Source: Lateolabrax maculatus (taxonomy: Eukaryota > Chordata > Actinopteri > Acropomatiformes > Lateolabracidae). Taken from it: a stretch of DNA of 64,000 nt. Positions 36,370 through 49,011 of the stretch are shown one piece after another; the first letter of the stretch is position 1; the number at the start of each line of letters is the position of its first letter. The notes below the pieces were generated by a model. It was given only the letters and a program-made list of their open reading frames with translations. It ran no database searches and was not told where the DNA came from. Made by a program: the position numbers and the translations under genes. Where the stretch lies: positions 16,205,001 through 16,269,000 of the forward strand of contig CM062205.1 of assembly GCA_031216445.1 (NCBI GenBank). Direction: 5' to 3'.

Positions 36370-36720
36370 GGAAACGGGTCGCTCGATATTTATACAGATT
36401 TTAGTGAACAACAAGCAGGAACTTCGGGGATAAACACTTTAAATGAACCGACCCGAAGGCAGAAAAGCAGTCGTCTAAAATTCGTCTTTAAAAAAAAATT
36501 TAAAAAAAAAGAATATATTTTTCCTTGATCTCGTTGGCGGAGACTGATGCCGGGTCGTTTTTGGGAGACGTGACCCGGTGACACCAACAGGGGCGAACAC
36601 ACGTTCAGATGAAACGCTGGAGACGCGCAACGAGTGGAGACTGCGGAGCTGAATCTCTCCTCGGATTACATTACAAAACAAACTGCATCAGAGAATGTAA
36701 ACGCGTCCGCGCAGGTCAGC
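36370..36720. promoter_or_regulatory. CpG-rich patch, possible promoter or first exon
   Basis: A repeat-poor patch rich in CpG (GACGTGACCCGG, GAGACGCGCAACGAG, AACGCGTCCGCGCAG). It contains CGCGCAG followed by GTCAGC near 36,713, which resembles a splice donor on the plus strand. No convincing reading frame runs through it. It could be the promoter or 5' exon of a non-coding RNA, or simply the edge of the CpG-rich domain, since CpG content drops after about 36,940. Confidence 0.25.
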
Positions 36721-36800
36721 CGATGACTGATGCTTCGTAGGAAACACATTTCAAATCTGTGTTCCCTGCAATTTCTCTGCGATAACTTTGACGTTTCTTT

Positions 36801-39800
36801 TTTTTTCCTCCTGTGTATGAGGGAGCCTGGGGGGGGGGGGGGGTACATGGACCCTGTTAGCAGTCGGAAGCTGCAGTGATGAAAAGCAATAGCTGGTGTC
36901 AAGAACTTTTTTTTTTTTTTTTTTTTTTTAGCACATCACTACAGCTGGTGGGAATAAATAGTAGCCAACTGAAGAGGAGCAGGAGGAGGGGGGGGCAAGC
37001 TGTGACATAAGGCTATTTGGGTGTGTGACCACAGGGAACCAGGGTTTCATATCTCCTCTACACAATAAAAGCCCTGTGTGCCACTGTCTCACAAGTCCAA
37101 CTCTGTTTCTCAACAAGGAGTGTAAACTCTTGTCAATATTCAGATAGCCTTCATCTGCCAATAATGACAGGCAGCCGGCTCCCTATCTTATCTGTGGGCC
37201 AGGTAGCGCCGTACCTGGGGGGAATAACTGCTGCGATAAAGAGTGTCTGGGCCAATAGAGAAGGCTCTTGTCTGTCTGTGAGGAGTTAATGGAGAACGCC
37301 ACTGGAGACAGGAAGTCCCTCAGAAAGTGAAAAGCACTTTATTGCGCACCTGAATGGCCTGGCATAGGGTTTCTCTCAAACCCAATGGGAAAACCACATT
37401 ACAGGTCCTTACACAGGGTCATTACAACAGGGCAATGGAGTTCAAGTGATCCATTGCATTTGAATGACAACATCACATTCGCTCCATTCATTCTTCCCTC
37501 TTGTGTGACCTGACGATGATCCCTGTGGGACTGGGATGTTGTCAGCGGAGTGATGTGCCGAAGTTAGAGTAGAGAGTGTGCAAGATTTGGCTCATTCAAG
37601 TTTTTTCGCTCAAAGTGTGCGTAACAGATCACACTTCAGTCCTGCTCCTCACAGACTCTGAGTCGAGACAGTTGTGGTGGCTGCTGCCTTCCTGCAGCAA
37701 CAGGTTCACGGACCCATAACCCACAGTAGACTGCACCATGACATCATCAAGCCTCTAAAAATGAACTGCAACATCGATCCCTCGCAGACTGACCTCCCAT
37801 AAGTCAAATATAGACGATGTGGGACATGTGTTTAGATGGAAGTGTATATTTACCTGTCACCAGGAACTCAAGGACATGGCAGCAGCAGGGTTGTATCCAG
37901 CCCAAGAGTGGAGTGTTTTGGGGTGAAAATGAGTTGTAAAAGTGATAAATGGCCCACATTTCTCTAGCTGAGGAGCACTGGAGCTGGCACCGTGCTCTCA
38001 GCCAAACAGTTAATTGCTCAGCACAGTGAAGGCCCAACAAAATACTCGTAAAGCATCACAAAAAAAAAAAAAAGAAAAATAAATAAATAACAGAAAAAAA
38101 TTCCAGTCTACCTCTTCCTCTCGGCTTCCTCCTTTTCTCGACTCCTCCAGCTAAACAGCTCCTTCCACCCCTGCCTTTCACAATTTCCCAGCACAAAAAT
38201 ATTATGTTGCCAGTGGCAACAATTCAATAAAATAACCAATCACATCTGCTCTTTCCAAAATTAAGTTGAGTCTGTACATAATGGAGGAGTCGTCTCATCT
38301 GTAAGTTAGGATTTCAAGCCAGGATTTATTGCGGTGTGATAAATGATCATAAGGCTTGTTTTGACAAATGCAAGGGTACTTCTGAATGAGCGCGGGGCCG
38401 GCACAGTGCGCAGGGCCAGATCCACTGTTATCAACCGGATTAGTGGCTCTGATTATGCCCTCGATTCAAGCTTTGCTCTCAGCACCAATCAAAACCTGTG
38501 GTCGATGCATCCCATAATAGCTATGCTCGTCTCCATGGTCACCACCACCCGTGTACAGTAGCCCCACCTTCTCCTTAGTGCACTTATTTCATAATAACAA
38601 GCTTGTGACAGCTCTCATCAGGCAATCATGCTCACAAATAGAGGACAAGAGAAAGGGTGAGCCAGGGTTTGTTTTGGCTGAATCAAATTTGGTCTCCAGC
38701 CTTCTGCAACTAACCTTCCCTCCCCTACCTCCACAGTCACATTTTCCTACCACACAGCTATAATCTTTTAGAATGTCACTGGTGCTCGTACGTCTAACGC
38801 TGCCTCTCTGCTGTCTCTTCCCTCCTCTACCCACGCCCGTCCCTGTGCTGGCCTGTACCTGTGGATGTTACCGGGCCTCCTCCGGAGCCTTGCCGGGGAA
38901 ACAGGAGATGACACAGTTTCTGGGTCACTTCTGTCACAGTCCAAATGCCACTCAGGGGGGCTGACCTTTCGGGTGGCCGATGCTAGAGCAGGCAGCCTCC
39001 ATGCTGGCTGTCACCCCTGTGGTTCTAACCACAAACGCACGCTCCCTCCATTTCCCTGACAGAACCTTTTTTTTTCGCCCCTGCAAACTCCCCACGCTCC
39101 TCCACAGTATTGGCCTCCTACTTTTTTATCCGTGAAAATACACGTTAAAACAATGGGGATGAAACAAAGCCGACAAGCAGAAATAGCCACTGTAAAATAT
39201 GGCTGATGTACGACACCTTGGCTAAGCTCAGGACCGTCGCAGGCCTCGGCGATGGCCACAGACACATGACGTATCAGGTCTCACTGGAAGGAACTCCAGA
39301 TATGCTTCCTGGATTTATTTGAAGGCGTGGGTTACACGGCGAGCCCCACTGTTTTTACAAATGAGAGCTTGGCTCTAAATGGAATACCTCAATTAGCAGG
39401 AAGCCAGTCAACACCTTTCCCTTTAACATCTAAGACATTTAGGTTTCCACTGCCAGGCTGTTCCTTTTAACAGAAAGTGACTTGAGTTGCTCATTTAGGG
39501 GCTGTCAAAAAGGAATATTTCAATGGCCAGGCCTTGGGTGCATGTGATCCGATGTCACATCAGTGTCAGGAGTGATTTTTGCAGAGTGTTCAGAGCTCTG
39601 AATTTTGGTTTTTTTAGAAAGCTCTCGGCTGTGTCTCTGCTTCTCCTGCACTACCAGTGACTCATACATCACTAAACTAAACTAGCCCCCACATCTCTCC
39701 CCCCCACCCCACCCCACCACCCCACCCCTCTGAGTGGATTAATGTGTTATAGTTGTTCAGTTTCCCTCAAACATACCATCTGCCCTCCATCCTGTCAATC

Positions 39801-42358
39801 AAACATCTACTGCGTAGCCATTTAAAATCCCCCAGACCATTTTTCTCATGATCCATTGTTGTTTTTAAATAACAGCCTCTGATTAGCAGGCAGAGCTTCC
39901 TAAAAATAAAGACGAAATCTCTTAGTGTCTGCTTCAGCTCAGGGCAAAGAGGCTGCTTTTTTCCCAGTGCTGTTATTCAAGCCCTCTAAAAAATCCTTTT
40001 TTAATTTCAAACTGGCTGCTCTGGCTCTTCCAGGAGAACTTTCATTTATTTCCACCCTGTGATGTCTTGCTGGCTGAGGGAGGCAGAGAAGATCCCTACT
40101 AAAAGCACTATGATGCCTGGGGCAGAAACAGGCCAGAGCTCTCTCCACATAAATAACACAGGAGCGTGGAGGAAGTCCGTTTGGTGGTCTGCTGGAGGGA
40201 TAGAACCTACCCTTCAGTCTGTCTCTGGTTCTGTCCTTATTTCTCATTCTCTGCGTCTCAGTGGTCTATCTAGCAGCTTGGCTGAAGAGGCATAAAACAG
40301 CAGGACTTGGAAGAGATTGGGCCAAGATGTACATCTGAGTGGATAGTGGACTTCCAATAGCCTGCGGGCCCAGGCCAGGCAGACTGGATGCTGCGAACTG
40401 CATCAAACTAATCTGACACATGGGAGTCACAGATTTAAGAATTGTAACAAATATTGCATTACTGAATAAAATGTGTAACTAAATCGTTTTGCATGTAGTT
40501 TCTTGGCAATATTCTAACAAGAAAAACATGATTAATAATGTGCTTTCAATATTTTCTCCTTCACACAAAATTGATTATCAGTAATCCTCATACATTACCA
40601 AGTCAATTTTTTTCTTTAATGAAAAACTACTGTATGCCGAGTCTTGTTCTTGCTGGATGCCTCTTGAGGATCAAATTACTCCAGAAAACTGGCGTTCCTG
40701 GCCCCAGAAACGACCTCTCCAAACTGGCCTTATTTGGAGAGCACTCCAGTGCCCCATTGTTGTGACAAGAACAATGAATCTAAAAAGAGGTGGGACACAA
40801 GGGCAAGGAAAACACAAAATAAAAATGCCTGGCCCTTAAAAATCATCAGATGGAAGTTTTTTTTTTCTATATTTGCACTCACATCATGGAAAGATTGTCA
40901 GCTGACGCCGGTGTCAGCACTTGCCTTTGAAGTAGATTTAAAAAAAGCCGTATTTTGTTTGCATTGTGTGCAGAACCTAATTTATAGGAGTTGACCCTGG
41001 CTCCTCTTTTGTGCGACAGCCATCTTGGAAAACAATGGCAGGAAGGCTTGAAACTTGAGAGGAACTGAATCTGCTGTTTTCCGTTTTTTTTCCTGTTCTT
41101 ATTCAACAGAGAATTTTCCCTCCCTGAGTAAAATAGCTCTGTTTTTGTGTCCAACAGGAGCCATAAACTGATGTCTAAGCATTCCATGGCCAGGCAATAG
41201 GGCTGAGTTTAACTGGACACATGGGGACAGTTGTTTTGTACCACATGGAGCAAGGGGGGGGGGGGGCCTGACAGAGGAAGCTATGGCCGCCTGGCGACCT
41301 CGCTCTGACCCACTGGCCTCCTCATGGAGGGATCAAGGCCTAGATGGGAGCCGGCTGAGGGTTAGAGGTTTAAAGGTAACAAATCAAGCAACACTTTAGT
41401 GGTATTTAACCCCCACATACCATATCTCTCTAACTGTGTGAGCGGTGCATAACTGTGCAGAGCAAACATAGAAAGGCTTATTTTATTCTATAAGGGGGAG
41501 TTCTCTTCAGTAACAGAGCTGGAGCGGGTCAGGTTTGGGAATTACTACACTGTAGTGAAGACAAGGAGAAACAAAATCTGTTCTTTACTCAGTTACTACG
41601 ACAGTTAGGGGGCACAATACAAGTGTAAAATGATTCCCCTCTTATAAGATGCATTCTCTGAGGTGGTGGCAGGTTCTTCACCCTTTCACTTTCTTTCTTC
41701 TTATCGTTTTGTGTGCCATAAAGAAGAGGACAGGACAGGGACCCCCTATAGGCAGTGCATATCTGCCTCTAAAAGCATCGCTCAACTTTATGTTCACTTC
41801 TGGTTCCCCTAGCCAGGCTGTGTTTCTTCCATTGGTATCTGCTCATAAAAGGTGCTGAGGTTGTAAAGATGTGCAACAGACAACTGCTGGATAGTCACAC
41901 ACCTTTACATGGAAATCATGTGTTTCTACGTACCTGTCGACACTCATGTAGCTTAAGTTAAAGAATTATATAATAAGCATATAAAGTTTATGCTATTAAT
42001 ATTGATGAAAAGAACATATTCAAAATCACTTTTCACAAAGTATTTATTAAGAATATACACATAAAAAATTGCAATTACAATAAAAATGTTCTTTTAAATG
42101 TGGGATAGAAGGTGACATGGACTGTATGTTTTTTTTTATTACAATCCAACAGTGCACTCATTAAGGTGGCATATAGACCTAATTAGCATTTTATTTGACT
42201 GGGACCTCAGCTCTCTGGTTCAACAGATGCATTAACTATATACTATAACTTCAGGCTACCTGGCTGCTTGATGTCAGCAAATGTTAGCAAACACAGCTTA
42301 TAGGATACATATTCAGCACAGACTTTAAGCTCATAAATAACCATATGAACTGTGATCA
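36801..42358. other. intergenic sequence between meis2 and cdin1
   Basis: Mostly unique DNA of ordinary composition with a poly(G) run near 36,830-36,842, a poly(T) run near 36,907-36,929, a poly(A) run near 38,060 and a poly(G) run near 41,255. No gene or clear transposon was recognised. The block around 38,290-38,520 resembles a conserved element. Confidence 0.7.
38290..38530. promoter_or_regulatory. candidate conserved non-coding element
   Basis: Repeat-free block with GGATTTATTGCGGTGTGATAAATGATCATAAGG near its start (TTTAT/ATAAA Hox-like cores), GTTATCAACCGGATTAGTGG near 38,428 and CACCAATCAAAACC near 38,482 (Pbx-like ATCAAA). CpG is present although neighbouring DNA is CpG-poor. Inferred from texture. 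Confidence 0.3.
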
Positions 42359-42652
42359 GTGCTGAAACGATTAGTTGCTTAATCAGTAGATATTAATTAA
42401 TCACCAACAATTTTGATGGTCAATTAATATTTTTTATTTGTGAACAAGCTTATCATTTGTGATAATTAACTTCTTTATTTTTTTAATCACTGTAAGTTGA
42501 ATATGTCTGGTTTTGGACTGATGGTTGGGAAACTGTGATGCCCATCTCTTGTGATTTTCCAATGTTTTGTAGACCAAACAATTAACCAGTTAATTGAAAA
42601 AAATCAACAGATAAATCGATAAAGAAAAGAAAAGTGAAATGAATTGCAGCAC
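42359..42652. mobile_element. degenerate fish MITE (AATCGATTAATCG family, probably hAT-like)
   Basis: A 294-base element begins GTGCTGAAACGATTAG and ends GAATTGCAGCAC, imperfect inverted copies of each other. Inside are AATCAGTAGATATTAATTAATC, TTTTGGACTGATGG, GGGAAACTGTGATG and TAGACCAAACAATTAACC. These phrases recur in this order in a very abundant non-autonomous DNA transposon of percomorph fish, which I recognise from memory. It encodes nothing. Many substitutions against the remembered consensus suggest an old insertion. Confidence 0.7.
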
Positions 42653-43606
42653 AGACTATAAGTATAAATTAAAATATGAGTATTATTTAACCATACTTAT
42701 ATTCAACTATCCGGGAGAAAAACAGAAACACCTGTTGTATAATGTCATCAAAATCATTGGTACTTGAGGTAAGTGGGAGCTGTGCGAAATAAATTGTACC
42801 CACAATGTGATTTATAGTTACTTAATTATATTTAATTAAACTAATTCACAGTAAGGAGGAGATAAAAAGTGTTGATAATAATTCTGTGATGACATTTAGT
42901 TGCGAGGTGAACCCTTCAACTCACCATGGTCACAAAAAAAAAAATTAAAAAAAAGAAATTCCTAAAAAATTTTTATTATGTGAAGTGAGAAAGGCCAGAG
43001 TGAGACCGGCTCTAATCAGAAATGATCCTGTTAACCCCCCCGGAGAGTGACTGAGAGGGCACTGAGTGACGCAGGTGAGAGTCAGGCGTCCACCCAGCCC
43101 CCGGACCGCACCTCTCTTATCTGCCTATGGAGCAGAGGAGGAAGGAGTGACAAAGGCCAGGGCTTTGGGTGTGATAAGGAAGGGCCATATGTCCTGCTTT
43201 GGCCCCGGCTCTCACCCTGGCTGTCCGCTGCTAGAGGCCATCCAGGGGCCAGGAGCTGACCACAATCAGGAAAGCCTCCAAGACGGTGTTTCCACACACA
43301 GGTATGAATCTGACCCTGTGCTGTCAGATGTACAAAATGCTGGCGTGTATTTACATGTGGTAGGTTTGAAGCAGTGAAAGAGAGTGAGGGGGGGAAGAAA
43401 GAAAGAGGCAGACAGGGACAGAGGGTCAGGTGGAGTTCAAGGCAAATTTTTTTGCCAGTAGTCTCACACTGCAGGAAGGCCAAATTGCTTCCGGATCTAG
43501 GTATCCGCCCCTGTTCCTACCCTTCCTCGTCTTCCTCTCTCTCTTTCCTTCCATCTTTTCTTTTTGTTTTTTTTTCTCCACTCTTCATCTTTCCTCACTC
43601 TTGTCT
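42653..43606 (-). other. cdin1: cdin1 3' UTR and flank (extent uncertain)
   Basis: The transcribed strand runs leftward from the cdin1 stop. The nearest clear minus-strand AATAAA after the stop region is at 42,972-42,977 (TTTATT on the plus strand), which would give a 3' UTR of about 0.6 kb. Another lies inside the MITE. An AATAAA overlapping the stop codon at 43,606-43,611 is too close to serve alone. CT- and GA-rich stretches near 43,380-43,600 have no coding look. Confidence 0.4.
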
Positions 43607-43763
43607 TTATTCTGGCTCATGTGGCACTTGGTCCTGCTGGGCGGCATGGCACAGGGTGACGATGTCTGTAGGGAAGCAGTCTTTGAGCAGGATACCTCTG
43701 TCTCTCTGGCAGTCCAGCTCTCCTATGAAACCATACCAGTAGATCACGAGGCCTGGACCAAAC
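43607..43763 (-). CDS. cdin1: cdin1 last coding exon (CDAN1-interacting nuclease 1, C15orf41 homologue), partial gene
   Basis: Read on the minus strand, a long pyrimidine tract and CCACCGCAG (43,764 upward) introduce an exon encoding, after one base of a split codon, FGPGLVIYWYGFIGELDC, then QRDRGILLKDCFPTDIVTLC and HAAQQDQVPHEPE, with TAA at 43,607-43,609; 51 residues. This matches the end of human CDIN1 (FGPGLVIYWYGF, ELDC, RGILLK, CFPT, IVTLCH) almost residue for residue. CDIN1 is a predicted PD-(D/E)XK-type nuclease that binds codanin-1; recessive human mutations cause congenital dyserythropoietic anaemia type I. Its catalytic segment lies in upstream exons not in this window. The C-terminus is about nine residues longer than the human protein as I recall it. 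The gene lies tail to tail with meis2, as in human 15q14. Confidence 0.93.
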
Positions 43764-46149
43764 CTGCGGTGGAAAAAACAAAAAAAAACAAAGCCGGTCT
43801 TTTGTTAGTACATCATTGCTGTCATCTTAGAGAGTTCTGAAGTAGCTATGAATGAGTTATACGGTTGCTTTCAAATTAAAATCGGCAAAATGCTCACAGC
43901 TGTTGCCTTTGGATTTGGAAGGCATAACAAAAAATATCTAAGTAGGATAGAAAGATGGGACACTAGCAAGATTGATGTATGAGAGATAAGGTCGCTTAGG
44001 TATTTTCCTTTGATCACCATCCAGGAAACTTGTGCTGAATCAAACACAAAAAAAGCCGCCAGGAAGATTAAGATCTAACTGACAAGGTGATACACACTCG
44101 ATCACATTACAATGGCAGTGAAATAACAATAATCTGTGAAATAACAAAGCTCCACACCAAGGCCTCAGCATCCTGCCATCAGACTTTGGCACTCAGCAGA
44201 GGACACAGAGTTCAACTCAAAGTCCGAGACTTAAACACACTGCATCTGGTGGTTAATGTTAGCCAATCCAACAGTGTCCAGCTGTTTCATTCACATTCAC
44301 TTTGAAAGCCAAAGCAACTTTGCCTCAGTTGGCGAGCACTGCTGTTACTACAAGCTATAAATAATGACTTGCCATGCAACTGAGAAGTCAAGTTCAGACT
44401 ATTTAAACATAAGGTGTTTTTTTTCCCCTCCCTACTTCTATCTCTTGTTCTCTTCCTCTCATCATTTTGTTACTATTGTGTCTTATAGACACTGTAGCTA
44501 CTGTTCACCTGAAGGTCTGTTCAAAGGTGCAGAAACAATTAAAATGGAGTAGTTCTTCACCGGGAATGTGCAACGTTATTTCACTACTTCTCCCCACAAA
44601 AGGCAATAAATCATCTTTCAGGCTATTTATTATGCCCCAAAGAGCCACCGGTGGCCCCTCTCTGCCTCATATAGATCATACCTATTCTTTGAACATTAGC
44701 TGCCATGCATAAAGACATGTCACAGTTGAACTCTGAACGGAGAGCACCTCAGCCCCCACATGCAAGACCAGATTCAGGGGGCTGACAGTGCTTCGGTCCC
44801 AGACACTCTATCCTCAGACAGTTAACAATGTTGTGGGGCCTCTGGAGACCTAGACAGGAAGCTAGCCAAAGGGCCATGGAGAGCAACAGAAGTTCAGCTC
44901 CAAGGTAAAGTGCATAAAACCTTGAACCTGTGATCAATCATTCCATATTAAAACATGGACTCAAACACCCAGTGGTGTTATTTATTAATAATTATGGGAA
45001 TCTTTAGTCTTTTGTATGGTTATAATTTATTAGCATGTTAGAAATACCTAGATGGTTGACCTTACTACTACGACAAGGTATTTTAACCACATAAATTATA
45101 AATGCGAGTTGTGGTGACATTGCCAGCTATATGTGTGTAATGCATTGTGTTGACTGAGCCTCGAGGCAGTGCATGTTCTTCATACAGTACCTGTATGGAG
45201 ACAGACACATGCAGGAAATAATACGTGACTACACGTGCATACACCCCTCCTTCCAAGAGGCCCTTGCAGCAGTACATGCTTCTGCACCCCATCCCCGCAT
45301 TCTACATTTTACAGTGTGTGATTTACGGTGCTGTATCTATGAGCAAACAGGCCAAAGCTAACAGCCCCGGAGAAAGCCCACAGATGCACACTGAAAGTTC
45401 ACCACAATGTCACACACATAGCTCAGCCTCTCAGCGCTGCACAAAGCTCAAGCCCCCAAACTCTCATGGTTTCCATGGTCCACTGCTGCACATGGTCGCC
45501 AACTCTTAATATGGAAATGTTATGGAAACAAAACCTAAACATTTACATTAGATGACTTTGGAAAAGGGGCTGTGTTCTTCTTTTTATTCAGCCGCCATGC
45601 TGTATGTATTTCCTGTGCTCTGGATGGGGAGGTGAAGCTGAAAAAGGGAGAAAAGGGAGACTGGTCTGCATGGAGTATGAGAGGCAACCTTCTGAAAAGG
45701 TTAAAACTGTACATCAACAGATAAGGCAGCAGTGTACAATACATCATGTCCCTGGTCTGTCAAGGGGGAGCCGAGCACAAATTGAAACAAGCAAAATTAT
45801 AAACACAGGGGAGCCATGTCACCAAGGCCTTTCCATACCGTAAAGAAAATAAATGGACTTTGAATCCTACTCAGAATTAATACAAGTCAATACCAAAGGG
45901 GCCTTGAAGTAAAAATCTGAAACCGGGAATATAAACAATATCTAAGAGGGGGAAGGGAGGCAAAACTGAGCCTGATGGCTACAGTATGAGATTCTTAAGA
46001 AAAAGTTCCAAGCAGCATCCAAACACTGTAAAGAACATTTATAAATATACACTACATTATGCCCTGTATACTAATATACAGTCACTCTGAAGTCTGCGTG
46101 TTATAACGCCTGCGGAAGTACATGGAAGTTCAGTTTAAATATGTAGGGA

Positions 46150-46440
46150 AATTATAGTTTATCATGTGGGCTGGCTCGTCGTAACCTGGTGTGCAGCTTA
46201 TTACACACACCACCTTTAAGTCAGGGTCAGCCATCTTCCAATAAACACCTAACTATGTAACGAGTTGGTGAAATTGTTTGTGAAATGTAGCTAATTTCAG
46301 CAAGGGGGCCACTTGACGAGCCTGGGCGTGGATTGCGGCTGCCAGCCATGCTTTCGTTAGTGTTAATGAGCGGGTGGTTGGTCGCATTTAAAGCAGGTGC
46401 CAAGCAGCTTACTATGGCAGCTTAATGAGAGCAAGGCACT
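46150..46440. promoter_or_regulatory. candidate conserved non-coding element in cdin1 intron
   Basis: A repeat-free block of about 290 bases with mixed composition and CpG above its surroundings. It includes TAACCTGGTGTGCAGCTTATTACAC near 46,180, GTAGCTAATTTCAGC near 46,287, GTTAGTGTTAATGAGCGGG near 46,355 and GCAGCTTAATGAGAG near 46,418. It may be a meis2-directed enhancer; untested. Confidence 0.33.
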
Positions 46441-48451
46441 CAGAACAAAAACTCTCGAATGGAGGGAAGCGAGTGTTATTAGTGTCTGCATGCACACACA
46501 CAGCGAGTCATGCAGCAAAGCCTCACACAGAGCTGAGCACCGAATTAAATCTCTGCATCTTAAATGCACAACCCGTACATACGCGGAGAACCAGCTCAAA
46601 ATATGAACTGCAAAAGCTAATAAAAATACAATAAAATACAAACAGCACCCTTCAAAGAATGTGCAAGCTTGCTTTCTTGATTTTATTTATGCCCTTCTCA
46701 TTTTCTCAGAAGTCTGAGGTTGCTGAAGGTCAGACAGCACAGCCCCTCCCAGAAAAACCTGCAGTTTAACATTTCTACTGAACTCACAGATCAAGGCTAA
46801 TTTGATCTGCCACATTTGGTGAGAAAAAGCTTTACAAAAACTGGGGGCCGAGCACTTCTGCCAAAACACATTACACGACATGATGAATTATCAATAAAAT
46901 CGAGATGAATTTACGCTCGACTTTAAAACACCGTCACTTCATTTTACATACCACACAGACCCGTTTTAAACAAACGCCCCAGCAATGATTTAGACAGCAT
47001 AAGCCTCTACCTGAGGGTGAACTCTATGTCTCTGAGGTCTCCCCACAAAGACGTCTTTGTTTTCAGCATCCATACATCAGGTCACAAGGTAGGCCCACTA
47101 AAGCACTGCCAAACATTAGCTTTAATCAGTCTTTTTCTCTGCTCCCTGAAATGCAGGTATGGAACCTGCTCAACTTCTTTTAAGACAGAAAGCATTGAGA
47201 GTGATTGTGGTGAGAGGTATAGAAGAATAAAAGTCTCTGTGTTGGAGACAGAAGAACTAGGTACATAGCAAAAGACAATGATAAAATGTGTGCATTAGTG
47301 ACAGATGGCCTGTTCTTTCATGGTCAGTCCATGCTATAGGCAGCTGCCTATAGGAGTTTATTTACAGTGTCACATAATGGTTGTGTGATGTGTTTGTATG
47401 TGTGGAGTTTTAGAGGGGGGGGCAGTGACCCAGAGCCTGCATGCCAGGTGATATGGCCCTGCAGCTGATCACGGTACATCCAGCTTGAGTATTTTAATGG
47501 CCTTGCAGTAGCTGTTTGTAACAAGTCAGTCAGCCTGATGATGAAGACGCCCTGATAACACAAGCTTCCGTGCACACAAATAGGATGTTTAAAAGGCTGA
47601 CTCTGCCCGTAGGGGCGTCCACAAACAGCGAAGTAAATAATCCCCTGCTACTCTAACTAACTAACTATACTGTCCATACATAACAGCAGTTGAATGGAAG
47701 AGTTAACCTCCCACCGACAAGTTATTAATATGACTAGAGCTAAGAATAGAAAACCTTTTCTCTCCCCACCTCCCCTTTTGTCTTTGTGGGAAAAAGTTAA
47801 ATTCTGCACAGGTATGTATAACACAAACACAAGGCAGTTGTAGCACACAATCTTATGTTAAATGAGTCACCCAAACCTACACAAGCATTGTAATTAAGGT
47901 GGAATAGAGGGCAATAAAAAATAAAACATCTTCCGCCAGGTGTAACTCTCCTCGACATTTTTATGTTTTCTGTCGATGCGGTATGGAAATTGAAAGTGAG
48001 TAGTTTGTCTTTGTCACTTTTGGAGGTAGAGAGAGTGTTTTATGTGTATGAATGTTTGTGTAGTGTTCAACATTTAACACAGAGGTGTGGAGGTGTAATG
48101 TGTGAGTATAAAGGGTGCGGGAGGTCAGGTCGAGCCAGTGTGTTGTGAGTTGTATGTTGCACCAGGAGCTAATTTACGCTCACTGATGCAAGATACCAAT
48201 ACCAGAATAGAGATCAAAAGACTACAGTGCTTTATCTGGTAACCATAGCAACCACTGTAACCTCTGGGGCAGGACATGCCCTCAACTCTCTGACCCACCA
48301 CAAAATGTGTCAACGCTCAACATCTTTATTGTAACACACACCACCTATAATATTTGCTTGAGGTAGAAGCTGTGCCAAATGTCAAATCAGGGATAACAGA
48401 ATTCCAAACTCACAAAAATTGTTTTCCTTAAAAAAAAGTCTTCCTGTCAAA

Positions 48452-48700
48452 TAGGGCTATGTGATACTGATGAAATCAAATATAATATGTATATATATAA
48501 AATAAATATATTTATTTATACCTTTGTATCTATAATGTAACACTATTTGGGAGATGACTATTGGTACATTCGGATGACACGATTTTGAGAAATAAAAATA
48601 TACGTAATGTAGATTTGATTACAAAATAGGTATTTGATGTCAATTTCACTTACCTACAATAGAAAATGCTGATATACAGTATAGTGTTATATCAAGTGTT
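48452..48700. mobile_element. possible decayed fish MITE (GGGCTGTGCGATAT type)
   Basis: AGGGCTATGTGATACTGATG followed by AAATCAAATATAATATGTATAT resembles the start of a common fish non-autonomous transposon whose consensus begins near AGGGCTGTGCGATATTGA. The opposite end could not be located with confidence, so the right border is a guess. Very AT-rich sequence follows the start. Confidence 0.35.
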
Positions 48701-49011
48701 TTAACAATATGTGACTCTATAGACACACTGTTCTCATGACAGTGGTGTTTAAGATGTGCACATTACTGTATTAGGTGTTTACTGTTTTATATGAACTGAA
48801 GAAGGATTCAAAACATTTTTAACTAACACACACAACTGGTGGTACTCATAGCAAAATCGACAAATTTGTGATCCACTGTGAGTAACAAGCAAGACTCAGA
48901 CTCAGTCTTTATCTCCCACTAACGAATCATCACTTTCTCTGACCTGTCTCTCTCACAACCTCCTATCACCTCAGCCACGTTCTCACATTAACCTAAATCT
49001 TATCACCTTAC

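Larger units (their letters stand above)
30330..36800. promoter_or_regulatory. CpG-rich intergenic domain downstream of meis2
   Basis: Within this 6.5 kb, CpG dinucleotides are visibly more frequent than in the rest of the window, with local peaks at about 31,900-32,300, 33,500-33,800, 35,080-35,420 and 36,370-36,720. The domain also holds many homopolymers and microsatellites, plus repeat-free blocks with homeodomain-type cores. No coding exon was recognised. Large CpG-rich, poorly methylated domains are known around vertebrate developmental regulators, so a regulatory role or an unannotated non-coding transcript is plausible. The borders are judged by eye. Confidence 0.5.

Noticed and set aside
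43374..43840. Two overlapping plus-strand frames of over 120 codons
   Set aside because: They are shadows of the minus-strand cdin1 exon and a neighbouring CT-rich stretch.
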